From: Rhodospirillales bacterium
GTDB lineage: Bacteria; Pseudomonadota; Alphaproteobacteria; Rhodospirillales; 2-12-FULL-67-15
Assembly (NCBI GenBank): GCA_016872535.1
Contig: VGZQ01000014.1
Location: 1 to 47,152 of the forward strand
Direction of reading: 5' to 3'
Length of the DNA stretch: 47,152 bases
Position numbers and translations under genes: made by a program. The number at the start of each line of letters is the position of its first letter. The stretch's first letter is position 1. The notes beneath the pieces are model-generated. The model searched no databases. It was not told the DNA's origin and worked only from the letters and a program-made list of their open reading frames with translations. This document shows, piece after piece, positions 26,355-34,156 of the stretch.

Positions 26355-27152
26355 TTACGACACCATGCTGAACTGACTCTTCAGGCGCACGGTGGCACCG
26401 GCCGCGCGTGCCTTTTGCACGTGCACCGCGTAACGAAATTTATCGCCCCGGTAATACAGCAGCGTATAGCTGACCGGCCGCCGCTCCTCGGTATAGACCG
26501 TGCGGTGGACGAGAAACACCGGGTCGTGCGCCTTGACCCCCAATGCCTTTTGCACGCGTTGCGGCGGAACGGACGCCTCAAATTGATAATCCGCTTCGAG
26601 CAGGGAGATTCCGTACTTGCCCTCGAGCAGCGGGAAGATGCCGTGCTGCGTCAGATCCTCGGACGCGATCTTGACGCCGATTTCGATCGGCAGAAACATA
26701 ATGTTGAACAAGATGGCTTCCTGATCGGCGTAGCGGATTCGTTCGATCTTCTGCACCGGTTTTCCAGGCGGGATCGCGAGATGATTGGCCGCATCCGCGC
26801 TCGCCGGTACTTGGCCGATGTCGAGAACCTTCGCCGAGGATTGATGGTGGAGCTTTTCCATCTCCTCGGCGAACCCGGCGAGATGGTCCAGCTTCTGCTC
26901 GATCGGCAGCGCGCGCACGAAGCTGCCTCGACCGTGCTCCTTGACCACAAGGCCTTCAAGTTGGAGGTCGTCCAAGGCCCGTCGCACTGTGATCAGGCTC
27001 ACGCCCAGGGCGAGCGCAAGGTTCTTTTCGCTTGGAAGTTGATCGCCGGACTTCAGGCGACCAGCGATGATCGCGCGGCGGATACTTTCGCGCGCCTGAT
27101 AAAACAACGGATGGTCGGAGCCCTTCACAGCCGGCTGGACGAGTAGGGGCAT
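26355..27152 (-). CDS. GntR/HutC-family transcriptional regulator
   Basis: A 265-residue regulator. An N-terminal winged helix-turn-helix (about residues 14-85, with LPSEKNLALALGVSLITVRRALDDLQLEGLV) precedes a C-terminal UTRA ligand-binding domain (about 105-250, with EAILFNIMFLPIEIG and DPVFLVHRTVYT). HutC-type regulators usually repress catabolic operons until a pathway compound binds. Its position at the head of the minus-strand transport and catabolism genes makes these the likely targets. It is divergent from the sulfotransferase gene across 220 AT-rich bases, so it may also act there. Confidence 0.92.
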   Translation of the reverse strand: MPLLVQPAVKGSDHPLFYQARESIRRAIIAGRLKSGDQLPSEKNLALALGVSLITVRRALDDLQLEGLVVKEHGRGSFVRALPIEQKLDHLAGFAEEMEKLHHQSSAKVLDIGQVPASADAANHLAIPPGKPVQKIERIRYADQEAILFNIMFLPIEIGVKIASEDLTQHGIFPLLEGKYGISLLEADYQFEASVPPQRVQKALGVKAHDPVFLVHRTVYTEERRPVSYTLLYYRGDKFRYAVHVQKARAAGATVRLKSQFSMVS

Positions 27153-27372
27153 GATTTGACCTTGGCGTGAAACCGTATTATTCTAACTCATTATGAAGAC
27201 ATTAAGCTATATGATCCTGAAGGCAACCACCACTCGGGTGTATCTTGGCTTAATTTTTACATTTCAAATAGTTAGTCCGATTTCGCCCGTCTGCGTGGCG
27301 CGCGCGGGCGGCGATTAACACCAGCTCCGCCGAACCGGCGACATCAACCCACCAGGGAAAAGAGGAAACACG
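27153..27372. promoter_or_regulatory. divergent promoter region, GntR gene / sulfotransferase
   Basis: A 220-base non-coding region, notably AT-rich from 27170 to 27275, between divergent genes. It should hold both promoters and probably the GntR autoregulatory site. Read on minus, 27187-27175 is GTTAGAATAATAC, similar to elements upstream of the TAXI gene. No clear HutC palindrome was found. Confidence 0.45.
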
Positions 27373-28524
27373 ATGCCAATAGTTCTCAAGGAAAAACCGA
27401 TCTTCATCGTCGGCGCCGAACGGTCCGGGACCACGCTGGTGATGGCCATGCTCGGCGCTCACCCGCGCATCGCCACGCCCGAGGTGGTGTGGTGGTACAC
27501 GCGCATCCGGCCTTACCTCTTTAGCTACGGCGACCTCTCCAAGGACGTCAACTTCCGCACCCTCGCCGATGAGATGATTTTCGGTCTCAAGACCCCGTTC
27601 TGGGACATGAAGGTCAACCCACGCACCATCGTCGATGAAATTCTCGCGGATCTTAAGGAACGGAGTTACGCGGGAATTTTCTGCGCCATGCACGAACGCT
27701 ACGCGCGGAGCATGAACAAACCGCGCTGGGGCGAAAAAACCCCGCATAATGTATTTTTCATCAAGGAAATCCTGGAGGATTTCCCTAATGCTCAGTTCGT
27801 GATGGTTACCCGCGACGGTCGCGACGCGAGCGCCGATTACATCGAATCGTCGTTTGGGCCGACCAACATCTTCGCCGCTGCGGAAAGTTGGGCGCTGTGC
27901 CAGAACGCGGCTAAGCCATGGCGCAAGAAACTGAAATCTTCGCAATGGACCGATGTGAAGTACGAAGATCTGGTCCGCAATCCGAAACCGGTCCTCAAGA
28001 AGCTTTGCGATTTTCTCGGCGAGAAATACAACGATTCGATGCTCGAATTCTACAAGGGCGGAATCGCCAAGGCCCGCGGCAAAACTAAGGACCATAAACC
28101 CCTGGGCCACGCCGCCAGCGATAAATACATCGGTATCTACAAGAATCTTCTCAGCATCCGCGATCAGCGCATCTTCGCCTGGGTCGCGGGCAAGGAACTC
28201 GCGGAAGCCGGATACAAGTCCGACGTCGAACCGATGCCGTTGACGGACGAACAGGTCGCGTTTTACCGCGAAGTCGACGGGCGGTTCCGCGCTGCGATGC
28301 TGACCGCGCCCGAAGGCCATATCGTCTTCGAGAGTTATAACGATTGGCTGATCGACCAGCGCGAGGAACGGCGCAAGAAGGGTCTTTGGGGCCCCAAGGA
28401 CGTGCCCAAGCATTTCATGATCGGCCATCCGCACGAAGAAATGATCGCGGGCATGCGCGCCTGGCGGAAATGGAAAGAGTATTTCTGCGTTAAGCGCCAA
28501 TACACCGGCCGTTCCGCGCTTTAG
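27373..28524 (+). CDS. PAPS-dependent sulfotransferase family protein
   Basis: A 383-residue protein of the sulfotransferase family, which moves a sulfuryl group from PAPS to a hydroxyl or amine. The 5'-phosphosulfate loop GAERSGTTLVMAML is at about residues 15-28, and the 3'-phosphate motif RDGRDASADYIESS follows near 145-160. There is no signal peptide, so it is cytoplasmic. Family lengths are usually 280-400. The acceptor is unknown, and bacterial members modify sugars, lipids or peptides. The AAGAGGAAACACG leader before the ATG is a good ribosome site. The next gene on the strand is a TauE/SafE exporter 77 bases on, a family that handles sulfur-containing anions. Confidence 0.85.
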   Translation: MPIVLKEKPIFIVGAERSGTTLVMAMLGAHPRIATPEVVWWYTRIRPYLFSYGDLSKDVNFRTLADEMIFGLKTPFWDMKVNPRTIVDEILADLKERSYAGIFCAMHERYARSMNKPRWGEKTPHNVFFIKEILEDFPNAQFVMVTRDGRDASADYIESSFGPTNIFAAAESWALCQNAAKPWRKKLKSSQWTDVKYEDLVRNPKPVLKKLCDFLGEKYNDSMLEFYKGGIAKARGKTKDHKPLGHAASDKYIGIYKNLLSIRDQRIFAWVAGKELAEAGYKSDVEPMPLTDEQVAFYREVDGRFRAAMLTAPEGHIVFESYNDWLIDQREERRKKGLWGPKDVPKHFMIGHPHEEMIAGMRAWRKWKEYFCVKRQYTGRSAL

Positions 28525-28601
28525 GCCGGGTTCGGTCGCGGGTATATTCGAACCGACGGCATGGCCTGTATCCGCCGGCTGCCGGAAGGGGGATTGATTC
28601 G

Positions 28602-29690
28602 GTGAAACGCGAAACTTCAATCCGTCGGGAGCTGCTTGTCGAACAACTCCCGATGTTCGCCGTGCTGATGGGGCTCGGCTTCGCCGCGGCCTACGCGCAG
28701 CACGGCTTTCTTCCCGGCGGCGAGGTGGCGTTTCCGCTGGCCGGAACCCGGGTACCGATCTGGCACCTGGTGTGGATGGGATTCTGGACCGGCTACACCA
28801 TGGCGGTCGTGGGCGAGGCCGCCGGGATTTTCGCGCTGCCCTACCAGATGTCGGTGTTGCAGTTCACCGCCGCTTCGGTCACGCCGACCACCCAGTTGCT
28901 CACCTTCATCAACCCGATCGGCGCCTTGTTCGGATTCGTCCGCAACAAGCAATACAACTGGGATTTCGCGCTCTGGGTATGCGCGGGCGGCGCGGCGGGC
29001 GCCTTGATCGGCCCGTTCATCCGGCTGACCGTGCTCGCCGATCCGGGGCCGTTCAAGGTGGCGGTCGGACTGGCGCTCGCCATCGCCGGGGTTCATTTGT
29101 GCTGGTCGGCGTTCCGGCGCGCCAACCGCACCCGGGGCATCGAGGGCAAGTTCGCGGCCGAAGCCAAGGCGAGCCGCGCGCAAGGCGCGGGCGCACCCTA
29201 TGCCATCCCCGCCGGCATCCCGATCGAAACCGTCGCCAAGGATGGCTTTCATCTCACCATCGGCTTCTGGGGCGAAGCCTGGCGCATGCACCAGCCGACC
29301 CTGTTCCTGATCGGCTTCGGCGTCGCCATTTGCGCCTCCGCCCTCGGCGTCGGCGGCGGGTTTCTGCTGGTGCCGATCTTCGCCGCCGTCTACGGCCTGC
29401 CCATGTACGTGCTGGTGGCGGCGTCGATCCCCTACGTGATCATTCTTTCGGCCGTCGCCATCTTCACCTACACCGTCATCGTTCCGATATTTTCGGGGCA
29501 GACCATCTACGCCGAATTCGCCTGGGGGTTGTTCGCCTCGGCTGGCGGGGTGTTCGGCGCCTGGCTCGCGGCCAAGACCCAGCGTTTCGTGCCGCAGCAT
29601 TTCTTGAAATTGATGCTGGGCGGAATTACCGGGGCGGCCGGCATTCTCTACATCTACGATTTCTTCCAACCACTCCCGTTCCGAATTTGA
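28602..29690 (+). CDS. TauE/SafE family sulfite/organosulfonate exporter-like permease
   Basis: A 362-residue inner-membrane protein. Hydrophobic helices occur in two groups (about residues 15-165 and 225-355) separated by a hydrophilic stretch. Family signs are a Gly-rich GVGGGFLLVPIFAAVYGLP segment near 250 and a matching first-half repeat near TPTTQLLTFINPIGALFGF. The family includes exporters of sulfite and sulfoacetate and importers of some sulfonates. The start is GTG at 28602, seven bases after a GGGGGA ribosome site. A tiny membrane peptide gene begins two bases after its stop. Confidence 0.85.
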   Translation: MKRETSIRRELLVEQLPMFAVLMGLGFAAAYAQHGFLPGGEVAFPLAGTRVPIWHLVWMGFWTGYTMAVVGEAAGIFALPYQMSVLQFTAASVTPTTQLLTFINPIGALFGFVRNKQYNWDFALWVCAGGAAGALIGPFIRLTVLADPGPFKVAVGLALAIAGVHLCWSAFRRANRTRGIEGKFAAEAKASRAQGAGAPYAIPAGIPIETVAKDGFHLTIGFWGEAWRMHQPTLFLIGFGVAICASALGVGGGFLLVPIFAAVYGLPMYVLVAASIPYVIILSAVAIFTYTVIVPIFSGQTIYAEFAWGLFASAGGVFGAWLAAKTQRFVPQHFLKLMLGGITGAAGILYIYDFFQPLPFRI

Positions 29691-29692
29691 CG

Positions 29693-29800
29693 ATGGCCGA
29701 CATGATGAAACGCGGTCTCCACCTTCTTCCTTATCTTCCCTTCATCGTGCTCGCGCTCGCCGTCGCGGTCGCCGCCTACCATATTCGCGTCTATTGGTAA
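29693..29800 (+). CDS. 35-residue single-helix membrane peptide
   Basis: A small open frame, MADMMKRGLHLLPYLPFIVLALA at the start, with one membrane helix (about residues 11-28) and a short basic-aromatic tail ending IRVYW. It begins two bases after the TauE/SafE stop, so it is likely translated by coupling, and may be an accessory subunit of that exporter. No family was recognised. A chance frame cannot be excluded at this length. Confidence 0.5.
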   Translation: MADMMKRGLHLLPYLPFIVLALAVAVAAYHIRVYW

Positions 29801-29845
29801 GATGGCTCTCGTGTTCGCCGGGCTTATCCGGCAGGATGGCGCGCC

Positions 29846-30610
29846 ATGACCGATTCCCTGTTCGATCTCGAAGGCAAGTCGATCGTCGTCGCCGGCGCGG
29901 CCGGCGGCCTCGGCTCGGTGCTGTCGCGGGCGTTCGCCGAACGCGGCGCGCGCCTGGTATTGGGCGACATCGACAAGGCGGCGCTCGACCGCCTGGCCGC
30001 CAATTGGCCCAAGGACAAATCCACCCCGCCCGCGCATTTCATCACCTTCGACATCCGCGACGAAGCCGCCAACGAGGCGCTCGTCGGCAAGGCGAGCGAG
30101 GCGTTCGGCGGCGTCGACGGCGCGTTAAACGCCGCGGGCGTGTTCGCCCTCGCGCCCGCGCTCGAGTTGCCGGAGGCCGCGTTTCGCGATTCGCTCGACG
30201 TCAACGTGACCGGCTCGCTGCTGTTCTCGCGCGCGGCGCGCAAGGCGATGAAGCGGGGCGGGCGCATCGTCCACCTCGCCTCGGTTTCCAGTTTCGTCGC
30301 CAACACCAAGTACGCGGCCTACGCCAGCGCCAAGGCATCGCTTGCCCACCTGATCAAGGTGCTGGCGCGCGAATGGGCGCCGGACGGAATCACAGTCAAC
30401 GGCATCGGTCCGGCGATGGTCGAAACCCAGATGATCGCGCCTTACCTCAAGGATCCGGCGTTCCGCGCCGCCGCGCTGTCGGTCATTCCCATGGGCCGCT
30501 TCGCCGTCCCCGAGGACCTGATCGGCACCGCCGTGCTGCTGCTGTCCGAGGCGGGCCGATTCATCACCGGCCAGACCATCTGCGTCGACGGCGGCCGTAC
30601 CTTGGTGTAA
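29846..30610 (+). CDS. SDR family NAD(P)-dependent oxidoreductase
   Basis: A 254-residue cytoplasmic short-chain dehydrogenase. The cofactor motif is GAAGGLGS (about residues 17-24), Asp in LGDIDKAA near 38 favours NAD over NADP, NAAGVF is the structural motif near 91, and the catalytic Ser and YASAK follow at about 148-163. The C-terminal GQTICVDGGRTLV is typical. The family oxidises or reduces alcohols and ketones; the substrate is unknown. It follows the tiny membrane peptide by 45 bases and converges on the carboxyltransferase gene with a six-base gap. Confidence 0.9.
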   Translation: MTDSLFDLEGKSIVVAGAAGGLGSVLSRAFAERGARLVLGDIDKAALDRLAANWPKDKSTPPAHFITFDIRDEAANEALVGKASEAFGGVDGALNAAGVFALAPALELPEAAFRDSLDVNVTGSLLFSRAARKAMKRGGRIVHLASVSSFVANTKYAAYASAKASLAHLIKVLAREWAPDGITVNGIGPAMVETQMIAPYLKDPAFRAAALSVIPMGRFAVPEDLIGTAVLLLSEAGRFITGQTICVDGGRTLV

Positions 30611-30616
30611 GCGGCC

Positions 30617-32074
30617 TTATTCGGCGGCGGCGCTCCTGACCAGGTGGAAGCCCTTGATCGAGGGCCGCGCCGCCAGTTCCCGCACCAGGGTCAGGAGCGG
30701 CGTTTCCATCAGCGGATAATCCGTCTTGATCGGGCCCGCCGCCTTGAGCGCGTCGTATTGGGTTGTGTCGTAATAGGCGGCCAGCAGCAGATCGTCGTCC
30801 GACGCGAAGGGGCCGCGCGTCCTGCGGATGCGCTCGAGCGCGGGCGGAACCCGCGCGCCGGGCCGTTCGCGGATCGGCTCCGCCCCGCGTGCGATCTTGT
30901 CATAGAGGGTGGGGTCGATCGGCCCCGCGATTTCACCGTAGCCGCCGCGCACGTAGAGCCGCACTTCGTCCGGCACCGTGTCGTAGCGGCCCTTGCCCTT
31001 GTCGCGGCCGATCACGTTGAGCACCGATTGGGTGACGATGTATTGCGCGAACGGGCTGACCACGATCGGATAGCCGAGATCGGCGCGGACGTGGCCCGCT
31101 TCCTCCATCACCTCCTCGAGGCGATGGGCGAGCCCGACGGTTTCCAACTGATGCTTGAGGTTCGAGATCATGCCGCCCGGAATCTGGTGGTGGTAATGGA
31201 ATTCGTCGTATTCCGCCACCTGGCCGACCGGCTTGCCTTCCCGGGCGGCGATGTAGGCGAGGCGCTCGGCCACCTCGCGCACCGGCGCGAGATCGATGGC
31301 GACCTCGTGGCCGCGCTGGTGGCAGTTGGCGGCGAACAGTTCGGTCGGCGAATGGGACGCGCCGTTGGCCAGCGTCGAGGTCGCGGTATGGACAACGTCG
31401 ACGCCGCGATTGACCGCCTGCACGGCGGTGTAGGGCGCAAGACCGGAGAGGCAATGCATGTGCAGCTGCAGCGGCAGATCGCCGATCGCCGCCTTGAGCG
31501 CGGGTATCAGAGTAGCGACGCGCTCCGGCAGCAACAGGCCGCTCGGGTCCTTGAGGAAGATACCGTCGACGCCGATTTTGACCAGTTGCTTGGCCTTGGC
31601 GACGTAATAGGCGTCGGTGTGGACCGGGCTGTGGGTGTAGACGATACCCGGCACCACGTGCAGGCCATGGCGCTTGGCCTCGCGAATCGGGATTTCCAGG
31701 TTGCGCATGTCGTTGAGCGCGTCGTAGGGCGTGTGGTAGCGCATGCCGTTGGCGGCGAACCGTTCGGCCGACAGCGCGACCACGTCGTCGGCGAAGAATT
31801 CGAACGTGAAAAGGCTTTGGCCGCGGGTGTGAACGATCAACGGCGTCTTTTTCACCCAACCGGACAGGATCCGCATCCGCTCCCACGGGTCCTCACGCAG
31901 GTAGCGCACGCAGACGTCGAACACCGCGCCGCCGACCAAGTCGATCGCCTCGAAACCGGCCTCGTCGAGCCGGGGCGCTATTTCCTTCATCATGGCCGTG
32001 GTCATGCGGGTCGCCCACAGGCACTGGTGGGCGTCGCGCAGCGTCACGTCGATCAGGCGGATTTTCCGTCCCAT
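30617..32074 (-). CDS. biotin-dependent carboxyltransferase subunit (OadA/PycB-like, no biotin domain)
   Basis: A 485-residue TIM-barrel carboxyltransferase of the pyruvate carboxylase B / oxaloacetate decarboxylase alpha / transcarboxylase 5S group. The DVTLRDAHQCLWATRM metal and substrate motif is at 9-24, GGAVFDVCVRYLREDPWERMR at 48-68, the Lys that is usually carboxylated at 175 (LKDPSG), and metal His205 and His207 in LHMHC. There is no C-terminal biotin domain, so the separate carrier nearby must serve. Several positions differ from pyruvate-type enzymes (RYHTPYDALND for FRIFDALND; KDPSG for KDMAG), so the acceptor may be another keto acid. The ATG at 32074 follows a GGGGGAGAA ribosome site. 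The biotin carboxylase gene ends four bases upstream, so the two form an operon. Confidence 0.85.
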   Translation of the reverse strand: MGRKIRLIDVTLRDAHQCLWATRMTTAMMKEIAPRLDEAGFEAIDLVGGAVFDVCVRYLREDPWERMRILSGWVKKTPLIVHTRGQSLFTFEFFADDVVALSAERFAANGMRYHTPYDALNDMRNLEIPIREAKRHGLHVVPGIVYTHSPVHTDAYYVAKAKQLVKIGVDGIFLKDPSGLLLPERVATLIPALKAAIGDLPLQLHMHCLSGLAPYTAVQAVNRGVDVVHTATSTLANGASHSPTELFAANCHQRGHEVAIDLAPVREVAERLAYIAAREGKPVGQVAEYDEFHYHHQIPGGMISNLKHQLETVGLAHRLEEVMEEAGHVRADLGYPIVVSPFAQYIVTQSVLNVIGRDKGKGRYDTVPDEVRLYVRGGYGEIAGPIDPTLYDKIARGAEPIRERPGARVPPALERIRRTRGPFASDDDLLLAAYYDTTQYDALKAAGPIKTDYPLMETPLLTLVRELAARPSIKGFHLVRSAAAE

Positions 32075-32078
32075 CGTT

Positions 32079-33476
32079 TTATTCTCCCCCGTTAAGCGCG
32101 CGTTGCAGGAACGCGGTTTCGACCCAGCGCGTGTGCACGGCGCCCGATTTAAAATCGCCATCGTCGAGCAGCCGGCGGTGGAAATCGAGGGTGGTGGCGA
32201 GGCCCTCGACCTCGAAGCGCGCCATGGCGTCCCGCGCCTTGGCCAGCGCGGCGTCGCGCGATTCGCCGTGTACGATCAGCTTGCCGAGCATGGAATCGTA
32301 GAACGGCGGCACGACCGCGCCATCGTGGGCGAAGCTGTCGATGCGGATGCCGGGGCCGACCGGCGGGCGCCAGCGCTTGAGCGTGCCCGGCATGGGTCGG
32401 AAATTGTTGCGCCAATCCTCGGCGTTGATGCGGAATTCGATGGCGTGGCCGCGCGCCCCTTCGGGCGGTAGGGCCGCCGCGAGTTTTTCCCCGCGCGCAA
32501 CCCGGAATTGCTCCTGCACCAGATCGTGGCCGATCAGCATTTCCGTCACCGGATGCTCGACCTGGATGCGGGTGTTCATCTCGATGAAGAAGAACTCGCC
32601 AGAGGCGCTGTCGTAGATGAATTCGACCGTGCCCGCGCCGAGATAGCCGACCCCCTTGGCCAGTTTTTCGGCGGCCGCGAGAATACGCGCGCGGGTCGCG
32701 GCCGACAGCGCGGGCGAAGGGCCTTCCTCCACCAGCTTCTGGTGGCGACGCTGGATGGTGCAGTCGCGCTCGCCCAAGGCGCGCACGGTGCCATGGGCGT
32801 CGCCAAACACTTGTACCTCGATGTGGCGCACGGCCGGGAAGAAACGTTCGAGGTAGACGGCGCCGTCGCCGAACGCGGCTTCGGCCTCGCGCGCCGCTTG
32901 GTCGAACAGCGCGACGAAGCCGTCGGGCGTTTGGGCCGCCCGCATGCCGCGCCCGCCGCCGCCAGCGCGCGCCTTGAGCAGGAGGGGAAAACCGATCTTT
33001 TTCGCTTCCGCTTCGGCCGCCTTGGCGTCGGTAAAGGCACCCTCGGAGCCCGGCACCACCGGCACGCCCAGGCGAACTGCGGTCGCCTTGGCTTCTGCCT
33101 TGTCGCCCATGATGCGGATCACCTCGGGCGTGGGCCCGACGAAAACGAGTTTTTCCTCGGCGCAAGCGGCGGCGAATTCGGCCCGCTCGGAAAGGAAGCC
33201 GTAACCCGGATAGACCGCGTCGCAGCCGGCCGCCTTGGCGAGATGGAGAAGCCCCGGCACGTTGAGATAGCTCTTGGAACTCGGGCCCGGCCCGATGCGG
33301 TAGGCGTGGTTGGCGGCCCACACGTGCGGGCTCGCCGCGTCGGCGTCGGAATAGACCGCCACCGTTTCGAGGCCGAGCGCACGCGCGGCGCGAACGGCGC
33401 GCAACGCAATCTCGCCCCGGTTGGCGATCAGCACCCGCCGGAACCCTTGCGCCATAGATTTGCCCTTTGCCGCCAT
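32079..33476 (-). CDS. biotin carboxylase subunit (AccC-like)
   Basis: A 465-residue ATP-grasp enzyme that carboxylates the biotin of a carrier protein with bicarbonate and ATP. The N-terminus FRRVLIANRGEIALRAVRAAR, glycine loop KARAGGGGRGMR, the KLVEEGPSPAL segment and the active-site FIEMNTRIQVEHPVTE are all in place. The C-terminal region RVARGEKLAAALPPEGARGHAIEFRINAED completes the usual length. The ATG at 33476 follows GAGGGG; a later start at 33455 is also possible. It lies four bases before the carboxyltransferase and is divergent from the carrier gene across 154 bases. Confidence 0.93.
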   Translation of the reverse strand: MAAKGKSMAQGFRRVLIANRGEIALRAVRAARALGLETVAVYSDADAASPHVWAANHAYRIGPGPSSKSYLNVPGLLHLAKAAGCDAVYPGYGFLSERAEFAAACAEEKLVFVGPTPEVIRIMGDKAEAKATAVRLGVPVVPGSEGAFTDAKAAEAEAKKIGFPLLLKARAGGGGRGMRAAQTPDGFVALFDQAAREAEAAFGDGAVYLERFFPAVRHIEVQVFGDAHGTVRALGERDCTIQRRHQKLVEEGPSPALSAATRARILAAAEKLAKGVGYLGAGTVEFIYDSASGEFFFIEMNTRIQVEHPVTEMLIGHDLVQEQFRVARGEKLAAALPPEGARGHAIEFRINAEDWRNNFRPMPGTLKRWRPPVGPGIRIDSFAHDGAVVPPFYDSMLGKLIVHGESRDAALAKARDAMARFEVEGLATTLDFHRRLLDDGDFKSGAVHTRWVETAFLQRALNGGE

Positions 33477-33630
33477 AATCCCCTCGCGCATACGCGAACG
33501 GAGACAATTGATTTCGCGTCGCGGAGCCCGCATAGTTTGGCCCGCCGACCGGACTGTCAAGAATACGCTTCCGGTGCGATCGATGCGACGGCCGAACCAA
33601 GCCGCCCGCGACGCAAGGGGGGAACGACGC
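33477..33630. promoter_or_regulatory. divergent promoter region, biotin carboxylase / biotin carrier
   Basis: A 154-base non-coding region between the divergent carboxylase subunits, which should hold both promoters. The only AT-rich run is GACAATTGATTT near 33502-33513. No named regulator site was seen. A shared region would let the subunits be co-regulated despite opposite strands. Confidence 0.4.
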
Positions 33631-34131
33631 GTGCCGCTGAGCTACAAGGAAGTCGCCGAAATCCTCAAAATCATCGACGCGTCGCAATGCGACGAAGTCG
33701 TTTTGGAATTGGGCGATACCCGTCTGGTGGTGCGCCGCGGCGCCGACGGGCGAGCGATTGCGACCACCGGAACGGGCGAAACCGTCGCGGCGCCCGCGCG
33801 CGCGCCGTCGGCGTCCTCTCCGGCCAAAACCGCTCCCGCCAAGGCGCCTCCCACCAAAAGCGCGGGTATGCCCGTCGCCGCAGCCGCGGGACAGATCGAA
33901 ATCCGTTCGCCCATGGTCGGAACCTTCTATCGCCGGCCATCGCCGCGCGATCCCGCCTTCGTCGAGGTCGGGCAAAAGGTCGCGCGCGGAGCCCCCTTGG
34001 GCTTGATCGAGGTGATGAAGCTCTACACCACCATCGAGGCCCAAACCGACGGCGTGGTCGAGCAAATCGCCGCCGAGGACGGCGCCCTGGTCGAATTCGA
34101 TCAGCTCTTGTTCCTGATCCGCCCGGCGTGA
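33631..34131 (+). CDS. biotin carboxyl carrier protein (AccB-like)
   Basis: A 166-residue carrier. The N-terminal SYKEVAEILKIIDASQCDEVVLELG helix-strand unit is that of AccB, then an Ala/Pro/Lys linker, then a biotinyl domain (about 88-166) with the GTFYRRPSP thumb loop. The biotinylated Lys130 is in EVMKLYTT, not the usual EAMKM. This EVMKL form is one I associate with carriers outside core acetyl-CoA carboxylase. The GTG at 33631 follows GGGGGGAACGAC and starts the domain correctly; upstream in-frame starts at 33421 and beyond give an implausible leader. It probably serves the divergent biotin carboxylase and carboxyltransferase. Confidence 0.9.
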   Translation: MPLSYKEVAEILKIIDASQCDEVVLELGDTRLVVRRGADGRAIATTGTGETVAAPARAPSASSPAKTAPAKAPPTKSAGMPVAAAAGQIEIRSPMVGTFYRRPSPRDPAFVEVGQKVARGAPLGLIEVMKLYTTIEAQTDGVVEQIAAEDGALVEFDQLLFLIRPA

Positions 34132-34156
34132 GTCGTCTCTCCCGAACCGGCCCTAG

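Noticed and set aside
26140-26376. Short plus-strand frame across the gap between SLC13 and GntR genes
   Set aside because: It overlaps both flanking genes at its ends, has no good ribosome site and has no homology I recognise; the gap is better read as leader DNA.
28530-28556. GGTTCG...CGAACC inverted repeat after the sulfotransferase gene
   Set aside because: The arms are only six bases with a long loop and no T-run, so it is too weak to call a terminator.
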